Source of the DNA: a bacterium
GTDB taxonomy: Bacteria > CSSED10-310 > JAJRTK01
Direction of reading: 5' to 3'
DNA: 27,908 nucleotides
Assembly: GCA_024278345.1 (NCBI GenBank)
Contig: JAJRTK010000313.1
Location: forward strand, 1 to 27,908
Shown: piece by piece, positions 8,013 to 15,034 of the stretch
Layout of the letters: every line of letters begins with the position of its first letter
Position numbering within the stretch: the stretch's first letter is position 1
Position numbers and translations under genes: made by a program
The notes under the pieces: model-generated
Database searches by the model: none
Seen by the model: the letters and a program-made list of their open reading frames with translations, nothing else
Told to the model about the DNA's origin: nothing

Positions 8013-8204
8013 CCAAAAACTCCACAAACCGGCGGCCTCCACGCCGAACACCGGGAAGACTCCGCGCCTGGCTCCCAAAAGATGATATCATATAGCTCCT
8101 TTTTCATCCCAACGGCCACTTCCAAACCTCGAGCTTGGACCCACCCGGGCAAACCGTGGACAAGCTGCTCCCAAAAAAACCTGGATCTGTTATACTCTTT
8201 GTTT

Positions 8205-8630
8205 ATGAACGCCTCCGACGCCCATGACCACCTCGGACCCTTGACTCGGGAGCACGGATGCCTGGGCAATTTCCAGTGGCGATGCCGGCTCAGTGGAACC
8301 GTGAATGCCCAGGCTCTGGCCAGGGCCCTTGCAAACCGTGGTTACGCGCGGCGAACCTGCCTCCCCTTCCTCCAGGTGCTCCGTCTGCCATCCGGTCACG
8401 AGATCGTCATCGTTCCAGCCACTGGCCGCGTTCAGCTCCGGGTGGGCTACCTGACGCCAGAAACCCAGCGAACCGCGGCAGCGTTGGATCTGTTTCAAGA
8501 TCTCCTGCAATCCGTCCAACAAATCTCGGACATCAAGTCGCCTCTCTCTTTCGCCGGGAAATGTCGCGAAACCACGGTCCAGGACGCAACTGTCGCTTCT
8601 CCCGCGCCGGCTGGATCGCCTCCACCTTGA
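8205..8630 (+). CDS. Hypothetical protein, 141 residues
   Basis: The ATG at 8205 (MNASDAHDHLGPL) is preferred over an upstream in-frame ATG at 8082, because the intervening codons look non-coding. Codon use is regular, with C or G favoured at third positions. The core (RCRLSGTVNAQALARALANR, then LPSGHEIVIVPATGRVQLRV) predicts an alpha-beta fold of about 90 residues, followed by a disordered Ala/Pro-rich tail. I do not recognise the family. There is no signal peptide. A TATACT box lies just upstream at about 8192-8197, but without a good -35. It is 16 bases from the lipoprotein gene and probably co-transcribed with it; it diverges from the kinase gene. Confidence 0.6.
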   Translation: MNASDAHDHLGPLTREHGCLGNFQWRCRLSGTVNAQALARALANRGYARRTCLPFLQVLRLPSGHEIVIVPATGRVQLRVGYLTPETQRTAAALDLFQDLLQSVQQISDIKSPLSFAGKCRETTVQDATVASPAPAGSPPP

Positions 8631-8646
8631 CGAGGAACTCAACGAC

Positions 8647-9147
8647 ATGAAAACAAGCTCCATCCTGCTCTTCACAACCGCCACGATGGCTGTGGCTATC
8701 ACGGCATGCAACCAAATCACCACCGATCTCGACCTTGCCGGCGCTTGGAGCGCAACCTTCGTCGTCGAAAAGAGTCTCCGCGACGACTGCCCCTTTCCAG
8801 CTCCCGCCCCGTTTGACAATGCCTTTCCCGTCACCATCACGCAAACCGATCACCGTTTCGTCGTTTCCGCTGAAGATCAGCAGGGAACCCTCTTGTTCCT
8901 CGGATCCGTCGATGAAAAAGGAGAGTTCACCTTCGGTGGAAATCAATTCATCACATCCCTCCCTACCATCGGTTTCAGGGGCACTTGTCCCATCGACCTA
9001 ACTTGGGAAAATGCCTGGGGCACGGCAACGGACAATCTTATCGAAGGAGTCGGGATCGTCGATGGCCAGATTCAAGGCCAGAGCTGTTACCCCTACAACC
9101 GCCTTTTCTGCCGATTCGACATCAGCTTGCAGATTCGACGACAATAG
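8647..9147 (+). CDS. Putative lipoprotein, 166 residues
   Basis: The protein begins MKTSSILLFTTATMAVAITA followed by C21. This is a lipoprotein signal with lipobox I-T-A-C, so the mature protein should be lipid-anchored to a membrane facing the periplasm or outside. A GAGGAA ribosome site lies upstream. The mature part has four further cysteines (near DDCPF, RGTCP, QSCYP, LFCRF), which could form two disulfides. Its alternating hydrophobic pattern suggests a small beta-barrel or lipocalin-like fold (AWSATF at the start, TITQTDHRFVVSAEDQQGTL next), but I cannot assign a family. It probably forms a transcription unit with the genes at 8205 and perhaps 9259. Confidence 0.75.
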   Translation: MKTSSILLFTTATMAVAITACNQITTDLDLAGAWSATFVVEKSLRDDCPFPAPAPFDNAFPVTITQTDHRFVVSAEDQQGTLLFLGSVDEKGEFTFGGNQFITSLPTIGFRGTCPIDLTWENAWGTATDNLIEGVGIVDGQIQGQSCYPYNRLFCRFDISLQIRRQ

Positions 9148-9258
9148 CTCTCAAAGTTGACTTCCGCTCCCATCAGTCGCATCCGCTCCCGCTGCTCGCC
9201 TTTTATCACCGCTCTTGCACACCACCCCGCGGAACAAGATCCACCGAGAATCAGCCTC

Positions 9259-9753
9259 ATGGAAACTCCCCAAAATTCCGATGTCCCGGCCAAGCCGAAG
9301 CCAGACAAACAGCTCCGCGACCACCCGCCCCACTCCATGGGCGCAGCCATTGCCCGCGAAGGAGGAAGTTTTTTCAAGGGCGAGTCACTGGTTCCCCAAA
9401 CTACCCGGGCCACCGCTCAGATTTTGCTTTTTCTTCGAGACCACCTAAGAGATCCCTCCAATGCGCTCCGGGCAACAGTTGAGACCCATATAAAAGCCAG
9501 TCCCGCCAAGGTCGCCCGCCACCTTGAAAACCCTCTTGACGCTCTAAAATTGTTCCTGGAAACTGTTTTGGAAAGCGAAACTTCTTTGGCCGGGTTCGTC
9601 CGCCAGGTCGATGCCGAATGGGGACGGCGCTTCGGAGAACGCCCCCATTTTCAGCGCGGGGGGCAAGCTCCGCATCCCCAAGACGAATATACCCACGAGT
9701 CAGTCCGAGAAGACCTTCTGAGCTTGCTGCGAGCCCTCTCCAAGGACCGCTGA
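9259..9753 (+). CDS. Hypothetical helical protein, 164 residues
   Basis: The start METPQNSDVPAKP at 9259 is chosen because upstream in-frame codons (from 9157) look non-coding; the ribosome site (GAGAA) is weak. After a polar, proline-rich N terminus of about 40 residues the protein is predicted mostly helical, with TRATAQILLFLRDHLRDPSN and DALKLFLETVLESETSLAGF as amphipathic segments. No signal peptide, no membrane segment and no motif that I recognise. It lies 111 bases after the lipoprotein gene in the same direction. Confidence 0.55.
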   Translation: METPQNSDVPAKPKPDKQLRDHPPHSMGAAIAREGGSFFKGESLVPQTTRATAQILLFLRDHLRDPSNALRATVETHIKASPAKVARHLENPLDALKLFLETVLESETSLAGFVRQVDAEWGRRFGERPHFQRGGQAPHPQDEYTHESVREDLLSLLRALSKDR

Positions 9754-9817
9754 ACTTCCCAAAAACTCCCAGGGGAAAAATGCCGGGCCAGAACCAGGCT
9801 CCTTGAAAGCCTACGGT

Positions 9818-9972
9818 GGGGCCTATCAAATTGTCGTGTTTTTGCTTTACAATTTTCTTCGCCGAAACGGTGGCACCGGCATCTTGCCGGTGTAGCGCCC
9901 TCCGGGCTACACGGAGCCGGGAAGGAGACCGGCCCCAGCGGTGATGTTGTCAAGCCGGATCTGATAGGTCCC
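9818..9972 (+). mobile_element. Miniature inverted-repeat transposon (MITE), copy A
   Basis: The element is 155 bases with terminal inverted repeats (GGGGCCTATCAAAT at the left, ATCTGATAGGTCCC at the right). It is flanked by a perfect 8-bp direct repeat, CCTACGGT, at 9810-9817 and 9973-9980, the mark of a transposition event. Its sequence is about 95% identical to the reverse complement of 23114-23267 (seven differences by my count). It contains the internal hairpin ACCGGCATCTTGCCGGT and no coding region. It must have been moved by a transposase supplied elsewhere. It sits about 75 bases in front of the gene at 10047. Confidence 0.9.
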
Positions 9973-10046
9973 CCTACGGTTGCCAATGAAGAAAAGGTCA
10001 AGTAGCTGATAGGGGGAACCCACTAACCTAAGGAAGGATCCTACCA

Positions 10047-10685
10047 TTGAAGAACACTCTCCACATATCCGCAGCGATTCTTTTTCTTTTGGGCGCCTTT
10101 TTCCTTGGAGTAACGAACTCGGATCGGGCCTACGCCGACGACCTCTCCGACGCGATGGCCAGTGCCGGAAACGCTGCTAGCGAGCAAGCCATGGGAGCAG
10201 CTAGTGAGGCCTCTGGAAATGCGACGCAGGCTGCCCTGGACGCCGCCAACGCCGTGGGAAATGCCCAGGAGACACTCTCCGCCCTTGGCCTGGGAGCGCC
10301 TGCGCACTCGACCACCGCGGGTATTGACCGGAACGACCCGGAAGTCCAGTGGATCGAGACCGTGGGGAGCAAGGACGTCGTTATGACAGAGATTGACAAG
10401 AAGACCGTCGTGATCAGTATCAAGGGATCTGGAGACGTGGTGGTGGCGGGACAATGCCAATTGCTCCTCATCGACACCATGGGCTCCGGCGATATCGATG
10501 CCAAGAATCTCCACTCAGGGGACGTAAAAATCAGTTCCATGGGGTCGGGCGATTCCATGGTCCGAGCCGCCGGAAGCCTCGAAATCAACATCATGGGCTC
10601 CGGAGATGTCGTCTATTTCGGAACACCAGAGAAGATCGCCAAGCGGGTCGCCGGTACAGGCAGCGTGGTCAGAGGCAGCGACTGA
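10047..10685 (+). CDS. Exported protein with GIN-type (DUF2807-like) beta repeats
   Basis: The start is a TTG at 10047 with a good AGGAAGGA site about 9 bases upstream, and it opens a signal peptide (KNTLHISAAILFLLGAFFLG ... AYA, cleavage after about residue 30). Residues 31-90 are Ala-rich and helical. From about 100 to 208 the protein has repeated strands with the pattern GSGD (IKGSGDVVVAG, DTMGSGDIDAK, SSMGSGDSM, NIMGSGDVVYFG), the hallmark of the GIN/DUF2807 putative auto-transporter adhesin domain that forms a right-handed beta solenoid. Length is 212 residues. Likely periplasmic or surface-exposed; molecular role unknown. The MITE just upstream may influence its expression. Confidence 0.85.
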   Translation: MKNTLHISAAILFLLGAFFLGVTNSDRAYADDLSDAMASAGNAASEQAMGAASEASGNATQAALDAANAVGNAQETLSALGLGAPAHSTTAGIDRNDPEVQWIETVGSKDVVMTEIDKKTVVISIKGSGDVVVAGQCQLLLIDTMGSGDIDAKNLHSGDVKISSMGSGDSMVRAAGSLEINIMGSGDVVYFGTPEKIAKRVAGTGSVVRGSD

Positions 10686-10810
10686 TCCATTCCATGAATG
10701 GAGACTGGGCCTTGGTCATCGCGCTGACCATGAACCGGGCAAGGAGGGCGCAGCCGAGGCGCTGTGCCCCATCAATTGGCCGTATTAAAAAGGAAAAACA
10801 TCAAGTCCCA

Positions 10811-12457
10811 TCAACCATCAGTCATGCCCAGCAAGGCATCCTTTTGAGCTTCCAGACTCTGAACAAGGAGGTCCATGAGGTCCTTTTTCCTGGTCTCCAT
10901 GGCGTTTATCAGCGTTTGTCGCTCAGCCTGGAGCTTTTCCTCCAGTTTGCTCGCAGCCTCCTCTTCCCGGTTCAGGCCAGCTTGTGCCATCGCCTCTTTT
11001 TCCGACTCCAACCTGTTCTCCACCAAGAGCAAAAGTCTTGCCTCGGATTGACTCAACCGCTCCTCTACCTGCTCCACAAAGTCGCGACACAGCTCATCGA
11101 CCTTAGTGTTCGCCCCTGTCTCAAACTGGCCCAATTTCTCCTGGAAGAGTGCCAGCAGTTCATGGCGATGTTCCACAAGCCGCGACGTGAGTTGCTCTCG
11201 CTCCTCTTCCAGTTGTTGACGCACCGCTGAAGCCGTGGTTCCTTTCAACTCGGCCAGCTCGCTTTCAAGTTTATCCTGAACCTTTTGTTCCAGTTTGGTT
11301 CCATGCTCATCAAGCCGCCGCGAAACCGAGGCCTTCTCTTCTTCCAGGCAGTCCCGAAACATCGTTTCTAAGAACGCCGAGTTCTCCCGCAACTGTTCCG
11401 ACAACTCTTGCCGCCACTCGTTCAGGCACTGCTCGCCGCTTGCCGAAAGAAGGGTCAGCCGTTCTTCCAAATCCTGACACCGCTGGCCGAGACTCAAAGC
11501 CGTGGTTTCGGCCTTTTCGCCCATTTGGATCGCACGTTCTTCCAAATCCTGACACCGCTGGCCGAGACTCAAAGCCGTGGTTTCGGCCTTTTCGCCCATT
11601 TGGATCGCGCGTTCTTCCAAATCCTGACACCGCTGGCCGAGACTCAAAGCCGTGGTTTCGGCCTTTTCGCCCATTTGGACAAGCTTTCCATCTAGAGCAT
11701 CTAGTCGCTCCGTCGCATGATGCTCGGCGGCTCTTACACGGTTGTCCTGGCGTGCTTCCGAGAGTTTCACGAGATCCTTCACGTTGGCGGTCAGCTCCGC
11801 ACCCGACTCAAGCATCCGCGCTTCAATGGTCGATCCATGCTCGCCCAGCCGACGCTCCACGGAGCGGAAATATTCTCCGAATTTTTCTTCCACCAAGCCG
11901 ATCTGGTGGCCGGACCACTCCTCAAAGCGCGTCGCCGCACCTTCATCGATGGTCCGCGCGTGGTTGGAAAGAAACTCTTCTATCGTCCGCCGCTGCCCAA
12001 CGAGATTTGAACGGACCTTCTCCTCGACCTCTCCCAGAAGATCCCCATGCTCCTTGGCCACTCTGGCCATCTGTCTTTCCAATGCTTGACGGGTCTTGGT
12101 TTCTAGCTTCTTTCGAGCTTCCTCCCCCTCGCGCATCACGTTGGCCCGCTGCTCCTCCATCCGGCGCTCGGCCTCGGCCAAGAATTCTCCGCGCCGAATC
12201 TCAAAGGCAGCGTCGTAGTTTCGTAGCTTCTCCTCCAGATCGCGCCCCAGTCTCTGGCGGAAAACCTCCAAATCCTCCTGACCGCGATCCAAGCGCTCTT
12301 CGAATCGACGGCGTAGATAATCCTCTGATCGCGCCTCGGAACTCACCACCTGCTCGGATAACCACGATTTCAGACCGCGGATTAACACAAGGGGCAACAC
12401 TACGGCCAATACAGCCGTCACGCCGACACCAACTGAAAGCCAATCGACGAAAGACAC
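10811..12457 (-). CDS. Membrane-anchored long coiled-coil protein
   Basis: The GTG start at 12457 has a GGAGG site 8 bases upstream. The 548-residue protein has one membrane helix at about 9-27 and is otherwise a continuous run of Glu/Lys/Arg/Leu-rich heptads, so it should form a rod reaching into the cytoplasm or periplasm. Near residues 260-333 lie three nearly identical 25-residue units (QMGEKAETTALSLGQRCQDL plus LEERAI-type residues). The overall look (EEKLRNYDAAFEIRRGEFLA) is like DNA-recombination RmuC or apolipoprotein-like rods, but no catalytic domain is present. It follows the Sel1 gene by 68 bases on the same strand. Function is unknown; scaffold is a guess. Confidence 0.85.
   Translation of the reverse strand: MSFVDWLSVGVGVTAVLAVVLPLVLIRGLKSWLSEQVVSSEARSEDYLRRRFEERLDRGQEDLEVFRQRLGRDLEEKLRNYDAAFEIRRGEFLAEAERRMEEQRANVMREGEEARKKLETKTRQALERQMARVAKEHGDLLGEVEEKVRSNLVGQRRTIEEFLSNHARTIDEGAATRFEEWSGHQIGLVEEKFGEYFRSVERRLGEHGSTIEARMLESGAELTANVKDLVKLSEARQDNRVRAAEHHATERLDALDGKLVQMGEKAETTALSLGQRCQDLEERAIQMGEKAETTALSLGQRCQDLEERAIQMGEKAETTALSLGQRCQDLEERLTLLSASGEQCLNEWRQELSEQLRENSAFLETMFRDCLEEEKASVSRRLDEHGTKLEQKVQDKLESELAELKGTTASAVRQQLEEEREQLTSRLVEHRHELLALFQEKLGQFETGANTKVDELCRDFVEQVEERLSQSEARLLLLVENRLESEKEAMAQAGLNREEEAASKLEEKLQAERQTLINAMETRKKDLMDLLVQSLEAQKDALLGMTDG
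11461..11679 (-). repeat. 75-bp tandem repeat (about 3 copies) inside the coiled-coil gene
   Basis: Copies begin at 11461, 11536 and 11611. The first two full copies differ at one base (GCAC versus GCGC); the third departs from the others only after 11679. The period of 75 bases is 25 codons, so the reading frame is kept. Confidence 0.92.
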
Positions 12458-12525
12458 CCGACACCTCCATCCTCGATCAAGCCATTATAGAACTCTCCTC
12501 GATCCCGAAGAAAGCAGGTCCTTCT

Positions 12526-14301
12526 CTACCCGCCATCGGAACTCTCCTGTTTCTTGTTCTCCGCCGATGACCCGCCATCCGAGCCCGCGCGTTCCTTGTT
12601 CTCCGCCGATGACCCACCATCCGAACCCTCGGCTCTCTGGAGTTCCGCTGCATCGATTTCCGCGCAAGCTCTCTCATACCCTCCCTCGCAAGCCCGCAAG
12701 AGAAACAACGCAGACAGCTTGGCATCCTCTTCGACTTCCGTCCCTTTCTTATAGAGTTTCGCCAACTCGTAACATTTCCAGGCATACCCCCAGTCTTTGC
12801 AGGCCTTTCGATAATGTCCCGCCGCCAAAAGGTGGTAGCGCCGTGCAAGCTGGTGGCAACCAAAACCGCCACCGCCATCACACGCACGGCGGTAATAGTC
12901 CACCGCTTTGGCCATGTCCGGTTCTACTCCGTAGCCCTTTTCGTAGATCCAGCCAAGATTCTGGCAACCGACGCTGTCCCCTTTGCCACACGCGGATTCC
13001 GACAGCTTCAGCGCCTTTGCGTCATCACGCTTTAGACCTCCATCCTTGAAATAAAGTCGTGCGCCATTGGCACACCCCCTGGGATTCCCGTTTTCACAGG
13101 CCTTTTCGTAGAGTCTTGCAGCTTCTCCGATCTCTTTGGCGACGCCAGATCCATGCTCGAACATCTCCCCCAAAATGGTGCAGGCGGCAAATTCACCGCC
13201 ATCACAGGCTCTTTCATAAAACTCCCCCGCCTTCACGATATCGTGGACCTGGGCCTCGCCACTGGCATACATCGCCGCCAAATTGATGCAGCCACGGGCA
13301 TCCCCAGCCTCACAACCCCGGAGATAAAAGCTGGCTGCCAACGCTGAATCCTGCTCAACTCCGGTCCCACCGTGGTACATGATTCCCAAGTTAGTACAAC
13401 CCCGCACCTCGCCGCCATCACAAGCCTTCCCATAAAAATCCGCGGCTTTGGCCGCATCTTGGGCAACGCTCTCTCCACTTGCGTACATGAGGCCAAGACT
13501 GATACAGCCCTGAACCTCCCCGCTATCACAAGCACGGCGATAATAGTCCATGGCTAGAAGTACATCCCTCTTGACGCGCCGGCCCCGAGCGTACATGGTG
13601 GCCAAGCTGATACAGCCCCGAGCATAACCTCCGTCACAAGCCCGAGTGAACAGTTCCGCCGCCAGAGACGAATCCCGTGACACTCCAACCCCAAGGTAGT
13701 GGAGAGCGCCCAGACTGGCGCACCCAAATGTCTCTCCCCCATCGCAGGCCCTCCCATAGAACCTCGCGGCCTGGGCGGAAGAGCGTTCCAGCCCCTCTCC
13801 TCGTGAGTAGAGCAATCCTAACGAGGAGCAGCCTCTGGCGTCTCCGCCGTCACAGGCTTTCAAAAATAGTTTCGCAGCCAAGGACGGTCGCCGATCTGCC
13901 GCCTCCCCCTGGAGTGCCATCTTGGCCCGATCAAAACAACTTGCCACGTCCCCTAAATCGCAACCTTTCCCATAAAGCTTGGCCGCACGAGACAGATTCT
14001 TCTCCAGGTGTTGGCCCACCCGATACAGCCAAGCCAGGCTCCCGCAGCCTCTGCCATCTCCCAGCTCGCAAGCCTTGCCAAAAAACCTGGCGGCGGTCTC
14101 AACGTCTTTCGCGACTCCAATACCGTCGCGATAGGAACCCCCTAGCTTCGCACAATCGGCGGCGGCTCCGCCTTCGCACTGCGCTACCAAAGCAGAAATT
14201 ACCTTTGCACCGACATTCTCCTCCGTCTGAGCCAAGACCGCGGAACCGGCGGCAATCCAAAATATGATAGCGGCCCACCGGAACGACCAACAACAGCGCA
14301 T
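12526..14301 (-). CDS. Exported cysteine-rich Sel1-repeat protein (Hcp-like)
   Basis: The start MRCCWSFRWAAIIFW at 14301 has a GGAG site 8 bases upstream and opens a signal peptide cleaved after AVLA (about residue 24); an upstream in-frame ATG is rejected. Nearly all of the 591 residues are Sel1-like repeats of about 36 residues, with the consensus A-x-x-Y-x-[KR]-A-C-D-x-G-x-x-x-G-C-x-x-L-G-x-x-Y-x-x-G-x-G-V-x-x-D. Each repeat carries two cysteines seven or eight residues apart, as in Helicobacter Hcp proteins, where they form a disulfide within each repeat; this fits a periplasmic or secreted location. I count about 13-14 repeats. The C-terminal tail is polar, with two copies of the 14-residue unit GSDGGSSAENKERA. 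Probably a protein-interaction scaffold. Confidence 0.9.
   Translation of the reverse strand: MRCCWSFRWAAIIFWIAAGSAVLAQTEENVGAKVISALVAQCEGGAAADCAKLGGSYRDGIGVAKDVETAARFFGKACELGDGRGCGSLAWLYRVGQHLEKNLSRAAKLYGKGCDLGDVASCFDRAKMALQGEAADRRPSLAAKLFLKACDGGDARGCSSLGLLYSRGEGLERSSAQAARFYGRACDGGETFGCASLGALHYLGVGVSRDSSLAAELFTRACDGGYARGCISLATMYARGRRVKRDVLLAMDYYRRACDSGEVQGCISLGLMYASGESVAQDAAKAADFYGKACDGGEVRGCTNLGIMYHGGTGVEQDSALAASFYLRGCEAGDARGCINLAAMYASGEAQVHDIVKAGEFYERACDGGEFAACTILGEMFEHGSGVAKEIGEAARLYEKACENGNPRGCANGARLYFKDGGLKRDDAKALKLSESACGKGDSVGCQNLGWIYEKGYGVEPDMAKAVDYYRRACDGGGGFGCHQLARRYHLLAAGHYRKACKDWGYAWKCYELAKLYKKGTEVEEDAKLSALFLLRACEGGYERACAEIDAAELQRAEGSDGGSSAENKERAGSDGGSSAENKKQESSDGG
12554..12637 (-). 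repeat. 42-bp tandem repeat in the tail of the Sel1 gene
   Basis: CTTGTTCTCCGCCGATGACC begins at 12554 and again at 12596, a period of 42 bases or 14 codons. It gives the two GSDGGSSAENK units of the protein tail. Confidence 0.8.
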
Positions 14302-14323
14302 CTCGTCATCTCCAGAGCTGGGT

Positions 14324-14464
14324 TCAGCCAAAATCACTCCCCCACCGCCGCCAGCGCGAGAAAGAGTAGCCCCAAAGCGCCCCAACGATCCCGCCGACAG
14401 CCAACCCTATCCAATCATCATTTGAAGGACCGGGCAACTGAACGCAAACCTCGACGCGACTCAC
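14324..14464 (-). CDS. Possible 46-residue membrane protein
   Basis: From a GTG at 14464 the frame reads VSRVEVCVQLPGPSNDDWIG, then LAVGGIVGALWGYSFSRWRR and a short tail. It has one glycine-rich membrane helix followed by an arginine-rich end, the layout of a small inner-membrane protein. It ends 22 bases before the Sel1 start on the same strand. There is no convincing ribosome site and the frame is open further upstream, so it could be chance or the end of a decayed gene. The rest of 14465-14745 shows no clear gene. Confidence 0.25.
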   Translation of the reverse strand: MSRVEVCVQLPGPSNDDWIGLAVGGIVGALWGYSFSRWRRWGSDFG

Positions 14465-14745
14465 CCATCGGGATGGAAGCGCCAGGCCCGGGGTTGTCGG
14501 CACGGTCTTCCTTCCGCTTTTTTCCCCGCCTCACGCGGAATCCGGCGGTGCTCCGGACTGAGGGCGGGGGAGGATGGCCGAAACGATGACCGGCACCATA
14601 AAGCCGTCATGAAAACTTCGGGTGAAAAGCTCCGGCGGGCAGAAGTCTGAGCCGGACGTTTTTCACACTCCCTCCACGGAGTTCGGTATATCGTTTGCGT
14701 AAGACATTGAAACATCTTTGACCAACTGGAAACCAAGGAAGCCCC

Positions 14746-14970
14746 ATGCAGATTCTCGCTCTTGAACGGAAGCTCCGGCTTGTGGAGAAAAACCCCGATC
14801 ATTTACAGGAAGACGCGGTTCTTGAAGCCTATCGCCGATATCGCGCCCACGGAGAACGAGGGGAATACAACGGGATCATCGTCACCGGTAGGCTTGTAGC
14901 AAAGGCCAAGTCCAGGGCACGGACGCGGCTTAGAGCCGCCATGGAGGTGCCTCGCCAGTCTTTTGTCTAG
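14746..14970 (+). CDS. Small hypothetical protein, 74 residues
   Basis: An AAGGAAG site six bases in front of the ATG supports this start. The product MQILALERKLRLVEKNPDHL and onward is soluble, very rich in Arg and Lys, with two predicted helices separated by GEYNGIIVTGRLVAKAKSRA. It could bind nucleic acid or another acidic partner, but I recognise no family. It is flanked by genes on the opposite strand and stands alone. Confidence 0.5.
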   Translation: MQILALERKLRLVEKNPDHLQEDAVLEAYRRYRAHGERGEYNGIIVTGRLVAKAKSRARTRLRAAMEVPRQSFV

Positions 14971-15034
14971 CCTGCGGTTGGAGCCTCAAAATCTGGAAGT
15001 CACCTTGCCGGGCCTCTCCGTGGCTTCCGCCGTA

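Noticed and set aside
10686-10702. Small hairpin TCCATTC/GAATGGA after the GIN-domain gene
   Set aside because: The stem is only 7 bp with a 3-base loop and no T-run follows, so I do not call it a terminator.
11440-12570. Open frame on the plus strand opposite the coiled-coil gene
   Set aside because: It is the shadow of the heptad-rich gene on the minus strand, rich in Pro, Ser and Arg without a motif, and spans the real gene's start region.
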